A stretch of DNA of 64,000 nucleotides from Agroathelia rolfsii (Eukaryota > Basidiomycota > Agaricomycetes > Amylocorticiales > Amylocorticiaceae), in NCBI GenBank assembly GCA_018343915.1, contig JABRWF010000002.1, positions 4,836,001 to 4,900,000 on the forward strand. Reading direction: 5' to 3'. The notes under the pieces are model-generated. The model was not told the DNA's origin. It was given only the letters and a program-made list of their open reading frames with translations, and did not search any database. Below, one piece after another: positions 1-9,196 of the stretch. A program made the translations under genes and the position numbers. The stretch's first letter is position 1, and each line of letters starts with the position of its first letter.

Positions 1-285
1 GGAAATAGAATAGAATAGTAGCGAGTGACTAATATAGGAATGAGCAACAAATAGAAAATAAGAAATCAGAGAGAAAGAATGACCAGAAATAAGGAATGAG
101 CATGTGCACGTCAAGCAGACAGATGTATATGTGAGACAAAATGGACGGTCTAGATGAAGACCACGTATGCATCTGTGTCTCCCTATAACCCCTCTCCTTG
201 GCATCTCGGCATCCCTCCCTCTATAGTGGTCTCCCTCGATGTCATCCTTGATGGGCTATGCCCGGTCGGCTGTCGGTCCGTAACA
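1..285 (-). repeat. 3' LTR of element 1 (partial, cut by window edge)
   Basis: This stretch is nearly identical to the outer parts of 13727-14857. On the minus strand it begins TGTTACGG directly after a polypurine tract, as a 3' LTR should. The distal end lies left of position 1, so its full length and target duplication cannot be read. Confidence 0.85.
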
Positions 286-300
286 TCACCCCCTCTATAG
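286..300 (-). promoter_or_regulatory. Polypurine tract of element 1
   Basis: On the minus strand the purine-rich string CTATAGAGGGGGTGA immediately precedes the 3' LTR start. This is the position and composition of a plus-strand DNA primer in LTR retrotransposons. Confidence 0.7.
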
Positions 301-373
301 GTGGTACTTATGCCTGGAGCACCTGTTGTTGTCTAGGCTTCCTTGTCTTAGGTGGTTAGATGGTATCCGCTGG

Positions 374-654
374 TCAGGGCACTTTGGGGTAATTGTTGTA
401 GAAATCCTCGATGGCTTCACCAGCATGTGAGAGCGCAGATTGAGCCATCCATTCGTTATGGGTGTTGGGGTATCCTACCCATTTTACGAGATATTCCAGG
501 CCCTTGCAATTGCGAGTGGGTCAAACGTCTAGTATCTGTTCTACTTCATGCTCTTCTGTCCCTTCAATGATGTCTGGGGGTGGTTCTGTGAAGTTGGGGC
601 CGTGTTCCAGTGTTTCGACATATCGTGACAGTAGGCTGGCGTGGAAGACCGGAT
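374..654 (-). pseudogene. Element 1 pol C-terminus: chromodomain (interrupted)
   Basis: Minus-strand reading gives the usual integrase tail (HPVFHASLL) and then a chromodomain: an EVEQILD opening strand, a YLVKWVGYP core and a helix ending near DFYNNYPKVP, with a stop at 376-374. One TGA sits just after the first strand of the chromodomain, so the product would be truncated. Chromodomains of this kind steer chromovirus integration towards marked chromatin; that is known for the family and not tested here. The piece is separated from the integrase by a solo LTR, and its frame matches the integrase frame across that insertion. Confidence 0.8.
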
Positions 655-659
655 GTATA

Positions 660-1686
660 TGTTGAAAGTTAGTGATAATGGTGTAATGTAGACTACTTGT
701 AATCTACTAGTTACCTATTTAAAAGACAACTAACTTACTTGTTTGAAAAGCTAATGGTCTGTTGTGTTATAGGTTTAAAGGCAATAAAACCTATTTGTGA
801 AAGCGATTAGTAACTCTGTTACACCTAAGATAAGACTATAGCCGGTGTCTCTTTGAGACTACCTACTTGTTTCCCTTTAGGAAAGGCTTGTTGTCTTGTA
901 GTAGACTTAGTAAGTCTATTGATGAAGTTAGTACTCTAGGAGCTAGTCTTGTAGACTATTTAACTCACTATTTTCGAGTGAAATAACTTGTCATTTCCAG
1001 CCGAATTTGCTGGTGCTTATATAATACAAAATATTCTAATTTCTACAAGATTAGTAAGCCAATCCTGTGCTTATCTAATCCGCTTAGTAAGAAGGGTTGC
1101 TTACAAATCAGCTTATAAATCAGCTTAGTAATATTCCCATTTGCTGAATAATATGCTTGGTAAGCAATCTGTGTGCTTAGTAAGTAATTTGTATAGTATT
1201 AGTAAGTAAAATGTCTATTGATCTCAATATCCTATTATTAGATCTGTATTAGTAATATTTTATAAATATTACTAATATTATGAATTTGCTTAGTAAATAT
1301 TTTGGTGATTTATAAGCAAGGATCTAGGGCGTGAAAAATCAATTAGTAATATTCTTAATAATTATTGAGAAATGAATATTTAAATGGAATTGTTTAATAT
1401 TTGAAAAAGATATTCATAAATGATAAAGTCAAGTGACCTCAGATATGATAATCTTATCTCTGATAAGATTAGATATAATGAAATATTGAAAATATTAAAT
1501 AAAAGAATATATGCATATTATTTCAATGAATATATGTATGTAAAGAATTGTTAATATCTCAACAATGAACGGTTGTAAAATCATGAAATAAATAATCATG
1601 TATGACATAATGTTAGATGATTATTTGAAGTATTCATTGGAATTATTGGAAAGATATGAAGCTTGTAAATATTCAATCTTTCAACA
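660..1686. repeat. Solo LTR C, 1027 bp, in element 1 pol
   Basis: The insert begins TGTTGAAAG and ends CTTTCAACA (TG...CA with a 9-bp terminal inverted repeat) and is flanked by the 5-bp duplication GTATA at 655-659 and 1687-1691. It is very AT-rich and carries several copies of GCTTAGTAA-like words around 1080-1290. No coding sequence or internal domain is seen, so a solo LTR left by LTR-LTR recombination is the simplest reading. The TGTTG...CAACA ends are common in Ty1/copia LTRs, which suggests but does not prove that class. Orientation is undetermined. Confidence 0.8.
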
Positions 1687-1708
1687 GTATATGCCAAGTG
1701 GTTGGCAA

Positions 1709-2887
1709 TTAGAGTCGATATGTAACTGGGCCAAGAACATCAGTGATTTCAAAAGGGCCTAGACGTTTAGCAGCAAGCTTAGCCTTGGGGCAAGTAGTGG
1801 TGACATTCTTGCCATCCAACCACACTTGCTTGCCCTTTGAGAATTGAATGGGTTCTAGGCGGTGGTCAGCATTGCGGTTGCGCATTGCTTCAGCGGCTAG
1901 TCGTAAGCTGGCTTTGACGTCTCTCCGGACTTCATCAAGATCACGTAGTCGCTGTTCAACTAATGGCAAGTTGATTGAGGGTAGTAGTGCTGGTAGTGCT
2001 AGAGGTTTAAAACCTAGAAGTGCTTTGAAGGGGGGCATTTTAGTTGCACTGTGGGTTTGATTATTGTGTGAGAACTCAGCGTATGGGAGCCAGCGCGTCC
2101 AATCATTTTGTCTATAGTTGCAAAATGCCCGTAAATATTGCTCTAGCTCCTGGTTGACGCATTCAGTTTTGCCATCTGTCTGGGGGTGGTATGCCGTGCT
2201 CATTGCTGACTTGACACCAATTTTCTTGAAAAGACCTTGTGTGACTTGACTGGAGAATTGTGGACCTCGGTCGGAGATGAGTCGTTCCCAAAGGCCAAAG
2301 TGTCGGAAGACCCGGTTGAATAGGATATCGACTAGGCCGTCGCTGTCAATTATCTTACAACATGGTGTGAATGTCGTGTGTTTGGTCAGTCTATCGACTG
2401 TGACAAGGATGGAGTCAGCGTTCTCCAATACAGGGAGGTCAGTAATGAAGTCTGCTGTAATGTCCGCATAGGGCCGGCTTGGAATGTGATTGGGGATTGT
2501 TTCCACATGCAGTCGGTGCGTTTGGTTCTTGATGGCCTGGCAAACAGCACAACCAAGTACATAATTACGAACAAAGACAGACATACCCGGCCACCAGAAG
2601 TTCCGTGCAACAAGTTCTTGAGTCTTAAAGCGGCCTGGATGACCCGCAGTCGGGTGGTCATGGCTAGAGCGCACAATGTCTCGGCGTAGGTCAAGATCGT
2701 CTGGTACGTAGATTTTGCCTTTGAATAAGATAAGTCCGTCCTCATAGTTCCAGTCTTGTAGCCCTTTGGCCAGTGAGCGAGGGCCACTGGTTAGGATGGT
2801 ATCCAGGGCATCTAGGACTCGTTTGTCTTTGTTTTTTGAGGTTTGAATTCGTTCATGGAGAACGTCATTGTCAATGACAAGCAAGGT
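1709..2887 (-). pseudogene. Element 1 integrase
   Basis: This 391-residue open segment encodes the retroviral-type integrase. In order it has the HHCC zinc-binding domain (H in SSHDHPTAGH, then CAVCQ), the catalytic core with Asp in ITADFITDLP, Asp in LISDRGPQFS and Glu in DGKTECVNQELEQ, and the start of the C-terminal GPFEITDV domain. The catalytic triad is intact. The open frame ends at a TAG just before the conserved LPTTWH stretch, which continues into the 660-1686 insertion. At its N-terminal side the frame continues across the 2893-3493 solo LTR into the RNase H tail. It was once part of one pol polyprotein. Confidence 0.9.
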
Positions 2888-2892
2888 GTCTG

Positions 2893-3493
2893 TGTTAAGT
2901 CTCGGACGGACGGAGATAGCAGAAAAGGGAAGGGGCGGAGCGGAACGGAAGCGGAGATGGAGTGAACAGGAGTAGAGATGGGAGAGTGGATAGGAAAGGA
3001 GAGGGGTGACCGGACTTGGCCAAGACGTATGTGTCAGGCCCTTGCCTAGTTGCGGTCCGGGACAGGAGTCAGACAGGAGAAGGGGAACTAAGTTGATTTC
3101 CGAACTGAGGTAGCTAGGTACATGCTAGGTCGGTATAAATACTATAGTAACAGGAGGATACCAAGAGGAATAGAAATGAAGTGAGACGGAGAGTGGGAAA
3201 CGGAATACGGGGCGCGAATGAGCCGAAACTATCTATGTGAACAAGGGTACCAGAACGTGTGGGGAAAATGATGAGAAAACAGGATACGTGAGAAGAGGAA
3301 AAGACTCCGGGACCCCGGTCGGGCGCCGAGCAAGGGGTCGCTGGTTCCGACGCCCGAATCGCGGAGGGCGGAGAGCGGAAGTTGGGAGCCGGAGAGGTGT
3401 CTTTGGTTGTTGGATGGTAGTGGGCGAGGGTGAGTGGGGACATGTCGGAAATGTCGGAGTGGGAGCCACTTGTGCGCGGAGGGGGTCGTGACA
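2893..3493. repeat. Solo LTR A, 601 bp, between RNase H and integrase of element 1
   Basis: The insert starts TGTTAAGTC and ends GGTCGTGACA (TG...CA) and is flanked by the duplication GTCTG at 2888-2892 and 3494-3498. With LTR and one duplication removed, element 1 pol reads in frame from the RNase H tail into the integrase. A TATA-like TATAAATAC lies near 3134. Base composition is more GC-rich than the surrounding element. Open frames in it (for example 3114-3524 minus) are proline-rich noise and not genes. Confidence 0.88.
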
Positions 3494-3498
3494 GTCTG

Positions 3499-4177
3499 AG
3501 CGCAGTGCTTGAAGGCGGAACCACTTGGGGTTTAGCATGATCTATCCCTTATTGTCATTGTCGGTGCCGTTCTTGTAGTCTGGGCGTTGTGATAGGGCAT
3601 CAGGTTTGTGTGAAGTGCCTGGTTTATATACTAGGGTAAAGTGGAACTATGTGAGATATTGGGCCCAACGGGCTTGGCGACGACTCAGCTTGTTGGCCTC
3701 TCGGAAGTATGTGAGGTTTTTATAGTCTGTCCAGATTTTGACATCATGTTGTGCACCTTCTAGATAGTGTTGCCAGGCCTTAAGTGCTTGTATGACCGCA
3801 AGCATTTCCTTATTATATATGTCGTAGTTACGCTCTGTATTGGTCATTACTTTAGAGAGGTATGTGACAGGATGCCAATGGTCATCAGGGCCTAGTTGAG
3901 ATAGAATCGCGCCTGTTGCGAAGTTGGATGCATTGGCTTTGACGCAGTAGGGTTTTGTAGGATTAGGCATCTGTAGTACTGGGGCTTGTATGAAAGCCGT
4001 CTTTAAGCCATTAAATGCCTCTGTACAGGCGTTTGACTAGTTCCAGAGGGCATCTTTCCTTGTGAGACTAAAGAGGGGTGAGATAAGTGATGAAAAGCCC
4101 TGTATAAACCGCCGGCAGAAGTTGCAGAATCCAAGAAATGACTGAACGTCTTTCACGGTTCTAGGTTGAGGCCATTC
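3499..4177 (-). pseudogene. Element 1 RNase H domain
   Basis: Minus-strand reading gives the RT thumb/connection ([13 protein letters not shown]) and then RNase H with recognisable ILSQLGPDDHWHPVTYLSK, NKEMLAVIQALKAWQHYLEG and WTDYKNL blocks. Internal stops occur near 4175, 4030 and 3640. The usual TDAS motif reads NAS here, so the first catalytic Asp is Asn. Together with the stops this marks an inactive copy. The segment ends where the 601-bp solo LTR enters. Confidence 0.8.
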
Positions 4178-4894
4178 TTATATGCCCGCAAGCTTCTTTA
4201 GATCCATTGCAACCCTGTTATGAGAGATAATTAGTCCGATGTATTCAATTTCTGGTTTTTCAAAAAGACACTTCTTGGCTTTAAGGTATAGATCGTTGTT
4301 GTGGAGGATTTGTAGTACTTGTTTGACCGTGCGCCTGTATTCTTCAATAGTCTTGGAGTAGATAAGAATATCATCCATATAGACAACTACGCATCCAGCA
4401 TTGATAAGTTCACTAAAAATAAAATTCATCATAGCCTGAAATGTTGCAGGGGAGTTTATAAGACCAAAAAACATTACTGTTGGTTTGAAGAGGCCCCGGT
4501 TGGTTTTGAATGCAGCTTTCCACTCATCACCCTCTTTGATGCAAATATTGTTGTATCCCCAGCGGACGTCAAGTTTGGTGAATATTTTGGCATTACAAAG
4601 TTGGTCAACTATTTCCGGTATAAGGGGTAGCGGGTATTCATTTTTGATTGTCCACTTATTGAGTTCTCGGTAATCCTGTACAGGGCATAGACGTCTGTCT
4701 TTCTTAGTAACAAAGAAGAAGAAACTTGCCATAGGGGATTTAGAGGTGCGAATGTACCCTTTCTGGAGGTGTTCTTGAAGGAACATATCGAGTTCCTTTT
4801 GCTCTGCGAGGGAAAGAGGGTAGATCTTGCATGTCTTAGGTACAAACTCCTCTTTGAGATCAATGGCATGATCCCAGGGGCATCGTGGTGGCAT
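4178..4894 (-). pseudogene. Element 1 reverse transcriptase
   Basis: The segment encodes about 238 residues of a Ty3-type reverse transcriptase: [40 protein letters not shown], the [12 protein letters not shown] block and the catalytic [11 protein letters not shown] box, which is intact. It is cut from the protease by one stop codon at 4895 and from the connection domain by another near 4175, so only fragments could be made. It uses the same frame as protease, RNase H and integrase. Confidence 0.88.
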
Positions 4895-5845
4895 TCACTT
4901 TGATGTTTGTTCATCGAAGAGATAAATGAAATCATAGTATTGTGGCAGTATGTACAAGCGTAACATATCACCCTGTAAAGGAGGTGTTAGTTCTGCATCT
5001 GGTATTGTAACTCTTACCCGTCGGATGAAGAGGTGCACTGGGTCAGTAGTAACCCAAGGGCTATTTGCTCCTTGTTCTGGCGAAAACGTAGCAAAGGTCC
5101 CAAATTGTACAATGGATTCTTCACTATTTAATTCTTCATCCTCGTCAAAGAATTGGCTATTAGTGCATGATTCAGTAATTTGCCGAGTAGTGCCAATTGC
5201 GAGCTCGTGGCATAATAGCGGGTCTATGTGATTCATAGTATATGGTATAGGGCGTAGGCCTACTGGGACTTGTGTATTAGCAGTATCAGCAAATATATAG
5301 CTAGGTTGGGTTAGAGAGCATGAGGTTGGACACCGTATAAGTTGGACGCATCGTGTTTGCCAATTGATTTCAGGGTTATGCGCTTCAAGCCAGTCTGTGC
5401 CTAGAATAATGTCATGTGTGCTAATATTTGCTAGAAAAAATTCAACAACTTCCTCATAGTAGTTTTGGTTGCTACCGTTAGAGTTGTAGATGCGCATAGA
5501 GACCTTTGTAGCAAATTGTACCTGGCCAACTGCATTAGTAGAGTTGTCAACGTTACAGATAGAGAACAAGTGGGTGAGTTTAAGGAGGGGTAGGTTATGA
5601 GACTTAGCAAATGTAGGGTTTATAATTAGGCCTTCAGCGCCACTGTCAAGGAGCGCCTTTGCATCGATTTCCTTTCTATTGTGTACAATCTTGACTGGGA
5701 TAGATAGTGATGGGGTCTGCTTTGTGACGGTGATTGTCGAGAGTCGAATAGGTCTCAAGTCAGCCCACAAATGGGTCTTCGGGCTAGAATCACGCAATAA
5801 ATCAGTCATATTGTTATGTAGGTATATAGAAAGGTATGTGCCCAC
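4895..5845 (-). pseudogene. Element 1 aspartic protease and spacer
   Basis: The 316-residue frame holds a retropepsin-like protease with the active-site block ALLDSGAEGLIIN and the later IILGTDWLEAHNPEINW flap/hydrophobic block typical of gypsy proteases, followed by a long acidic spacer before the reverse transcriptase. It starts downstream of the gag stop in a different frame, so gag-pol expression would have needed a frameshift or reinitiation. A stop separates it from the reverse transcriptase. Confidence 0.8.
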
Positions 5846-5871
5846 TGCAGACGATGCTTCTGGGGGGCAAC

Positions 5872-7223
5872 CTAAAAATCCGGGATTTGATGCCTAATTT
5901 CCTCTACTATACGGTCTCTATCCTCTCCCTGTAGGTCTTGTAGTTCCAGCGTTAAAGCTGCAATAGCCTTCTCAATTCCTAATGTCAATCCTCCTGCTAT
6001 GGCATCTCCTTTGTCAGGCATGGGTGAGTTGCTTTGAGATGATGGGCCTAGTGGTGTAGCCAATGGTGGGAGCAAACTTGGGCTGCTAGGTGCACCGACT
6101 GCCCATATTTGGAATCCTGATGATCCTGTGTTGATACCCGGGCAGTTTTGAGCCATGTGACCTTTTTGTCGACACCGGTAGTATCCACTATCCCTCTTGA
6201 GACGTTCTCGTTCCCCTGGTGTAAGAGGTGCAAGGGCTGGGGAGGTGGCTGGGGCACGTGCCCTAAATGGTGGGGGGGTTAGGGTGGTGGCGGGGTTTTG
6301 TTGGGGGTTACTGGGTTGCCCAGTTCCATAGGTTCTTAGGCGGCATTCCTGCTGTTCCTTGAGATAGATAGCATTGTATTTGTGAGCTCTTTCCTTCCAG
6401 TCGTCTAAGGTCTTGGGTAGTGGGATAACTCGGGTGCAGCTAGTCTTAAGAGCTGGATGTAGGCCAGCCTTAAAAAAGTCAATCAGTGCAACGTCATTAT
6501 ATCCTATAACTGGGGCAATTGTCTCAAACTCTGTGATATAGTCTGTGACTGGTCGATCACCCATATGGAGGGCTTTAAGAGACCGGCAAGCATCAGCTCC
6601 AGCATCAAGAGGCTTAAAGTCCCTATTAAAGCATTCTAGGAGCTGGTTGAATGTGGCAAACCGAGTAATGTGCTTTGGATTGGTTGTGAGGTTCTCGTCA
6701 TCCTCTAGGATCTCCTTGTTTTGTTCTCTTGCCCATTTCTTGGCAATCTCGCTACCTGTGCAGAGAGTGAGGAAGAACGCGATCTTGTTCTCATCGATGT
6801 TGTATTTCTTCTTGTTGGTTCGAAGGAACATGCGTACTGCAATAACGAAGTCTTTGGAGTTTGCTCGATTGCTATCAAAGGGAGAAGGCCGTGCACCAAT
6901 CTTGCCTATGGAGTGGGTATTGATGGTGACTTGTGGGGTCTGTGATAGGGCTGAGGTGTTGCCTTCACTAGTAGGGTTAGTTTTGGCCATGTCTTGGGTT
7001 GCGGTAGTATCAGGGGTTGCGGTAGTATCAGGGGTTGTGGTAGTATCAGGGGTTGCTGTGGGGTCAATGGTTTGGGATTGAAGGGTGCGTTGGCGGGCTT
7101 GCTTAGTAGCCTCGAGTTCGGCTAGAATTCTGGCTGATGTTTTGAGGTCCTCTGGTGATAGGAATGCGTTGTTGGTGGTCTAATACCAGCGATTAGGTAG
7201 TCCGTCTAGTTGTCCTTGGAGTA
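5872..7223 (-). pseudogene. Element 1 gag (3' part)
   Basis: The main open part (6990-5872) encodes a retrotransposon Gag: the capsid-like block with MFLRTNKKKYNIDENKIAFFLTLC-type residues, a helix-rich centre (YITEFETIAP, DFFKAGLHPALK) and a C-terminal CxxCxxxGHxxxxC zinc knuckle (YYRCRQKGHMAQNC). The reading frame extends upstream through short TTPDTTA repeats and one TAG (near 7180) to the insertion site of element 2. It resumes beyond that element at 13495. The product would be the nucleic-acid-binding coat protein of the particle. Confidence 0.8.
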
Positions 7224-7228
7224 GGGCA
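7224..7228. repeat. Target-site duplication GGGCA (left) of element 2
   Basis: GGGCA abuts the first base of the left LTR and is repeated at 13490-13494 directly after the right LTR. A 5-bp duplication is usual for Ty3/gypsy integrases. Confidence 0.9.
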
Positions 7229-8076
7229 TGTCACAACCATAGTTATACCATGCCATAGACACTATAGCATTTATTCATGTTTAATAAGCATACATTCAGG
7301 TTTACCAAGTATTTAATATTATTATTATCAAGCCACAAATCATGGTATAGAGGCTATGATACATAGCATCTCACAGTATATTACTTATAAGTCATAGTAT
7401 ATTACAGCAAATCATAGTTTATGATTTGATCATAGCTTAGCTCTAAGCCCAAGGCTTAGAAGAAGGTATATCATTGTTTCCGCTCCCTTTTACTGTCGCG
7501 CTGGTTGTGACATGTCACGCGTCACGTCACACAAAAGAGCGTAACTTTACATTTTCTATCTTCCAGGCACTATCACAGTTACATAGGAACCACAACACAT
7601 CATGATAATCATTGGAACAATCAAGGAGGATCCTAGGAGTTATATTGGAGTATTTAGTAAGGGTTAGAAGCTAGGAGAGCGTACCAATATAGAGAACAAT
7701 AGTATACCATCATGTATTTAAACCTTTAAGGTCTAAGAGATGTTCCCCATCTCACAGACCTCTTTCGTCAATTCTAGTATTATTGTCTCACTGTCTAAAG
7801 TCCCCTTCAAGTGTCTATCAGCCTTAAGAGTATTTCCTTGTCTCTATACCGCTCCTACAAGTCCAAGTCATAAGTCACAGTTATTATAGTTATCCTAATC
7901 ATAGCTTTGTTCTTATAAGTAACCTCAGGGTTGGAAACCCTAGAGGCGTTACTGCTGGCCCTGTACTAGGTTGTATTAACTATTCCTTATCTTTCATAGT
8001 CTTTCACAGAATATATCATCATAGTATTAATAGCTAAAATCATAGTATTGCAGGATATTGCCTTAGGCCTGTGACA
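7229..8076 (+). repeat. 5' LTR of element 2
   Basis: It starts TGTCACAACC and ends CCTGTGACA. It holds the perfect 12-bp palindrome GTGACATGTCAC at 7507-7518, followed by CACGTCACA-type words, and about 16 CATAG/CACAG pentamers. The promoter and polyadenylation signal of the element should lie here; I see no single unmistakable TATA box. Confidence 0.95.
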
Positions 8077-8387
8077 TTAGGTCTGTGAGATATCAGGACG
8101 CTTTTTAGACGTCCTTATCACCATAGTCACGCTTCCAAGTTGGCTCTCTTGTCCCATAGGTCTCCCCATTGTTTTTTATCATTTTTATTAGCCCTACTTA
8201 CATCACTAGCTTCCTATTGTTTTTATTTATTTTATTTTTACTCCCACATTCTCTTAGAGAGTTTTCAGGCCTAGGCTAGGTCAGAACTCATTAGTGCCAT
8301 ATCTCCTAGTCCCCACAGTCGCTCCTTAATTATCCAAGTCCATAGCAAACTCATTTATAGCCTCTATCACACCCATAGCATCAGAAA

Positions 8388-8702
8388 TTGACTATCTATA
8401 GTCTAATCCCTCTCCTAATCAATTCTTATTGGATTAGTAAATTCCCTCAGCCCCAAGCGCTCACAGAAGACCATAGAAACTACTGGCATTATTTTCTGAA
8501 CCATAGTCGGAATTTTGGACCGTTGAATTTTGTTTATTTGGGATTGCATTGTTCTACTATAGCTTATTATCTCCAAAATCAGGGCTATCTTTATCACAGT
8601 TTACCACCATTTTTCACCGGTTCAAAAATCATTTCCATCCATTTCTCTACGCTCCTTAATATACCCCTGAGCTTTCATGATTTTCTTAAAATATTCTCAT
8701 GA
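8388..8702 (+). other. Open frame in the gag leader of element 2, no recognisable Gag domain
   Basis: About 104 codons are open, but the first is TTG at 8388 and there is no ATG at that point. The sequence does not look like a capsid domain. Its TGA overlaps the ATG of the next frame (ATGA at 8699-8702). It may be leader sequence, a degenerate capsid or part of a spliced gag; I cannot decide from sequence alone. Confidence 0.3.
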
Positions 8703-9196
8703 GTTATAGTAATAAAACATTTCCCATTCATCTCTTAAATTGCTCACAGAATACCCATAGCCCACAGAAGGTCACAGTCACAGATGCTTGTTGTAGAGCA
8801 TATAGACACTACAGACATCGAAAAATAACAGCCAAGAAATCACCAAGTCATCAGTTATTATACCAAAGAATATATTCACCCTTTAATCATAGTAATAAAC
8901 CACAGTTCTCTCAATTGGAGCGCAATTTTTGCCTCCAAAATCACTTATGCTTCAGATGTAAACAGCCAGGTCACAAAGCGTTTTACTGCCCACAGAAGTT
9001 AATGCATACAGCCAAGATTTCTACACAGCCTAACCAAGCCATAGGATCTACTACTCAATATTATAATATGAATTTACCTCATGTAAATCCCATAGCTTTA
9101 CCACAGAGAAAAACACCCTCTCATGACCATAGTACCTATGCAGCGCATTTTCAAGTGGTGTGCCTATGTCTGCCTATAGTGCACACCAGTCTGTAA
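8699..9196 (+). CDS. Element 2 gag, nucleocapsid part (CCHC)
   Basis: A 165-codon frame starts with ATG in an ATGA overlap with the preceding open frame. Around residue 80 it has a retroviral zinc knuckle, CFRCKQPGHKAFYC, with the exact C-x2-C-x4-H-x4-C spacing. Before the knuckle it is basic and rich in His, Tyr and Ser, fitting RNA binding. It is short for a Ty3/gypsy Gag, and a convincing capsid domain is missing. Its 3' end overlaps pol, which lies in the -1 frame and is open from 9133. Confidence 0.6.
   Translation: MSYSNKTFPIHLLNCSQNTHSPQKVTVTDACCRAYRHYRHRKITAKKSPSHQLLYQRIYSPFNHSNKPQFSQLERNFCLQNHLCFRCKQPGHKAFYCPQKLMHTAKISTQPNQAIGSTTQYYNMNLPHVNPIALPQRKTPSHDHSTYAAHFQVVCLCLPIVHTSL

Noticed and set aside
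660..1686. A DNA transposon or MITE, because the ends form a 9-bp inverted repeat
   Set aside because: TG...CA ends, a 5-bp duplication and an LTR-like size fit a solo LTR better; no transposase trace is present.
3114..3538. Overlapping minus-strand open frames of 101 and 136 codons
   Set aside because: They lie inside the 601-bp solo LTR, have low-complexity Pro/Ser/Arg text and cross the LTR border.
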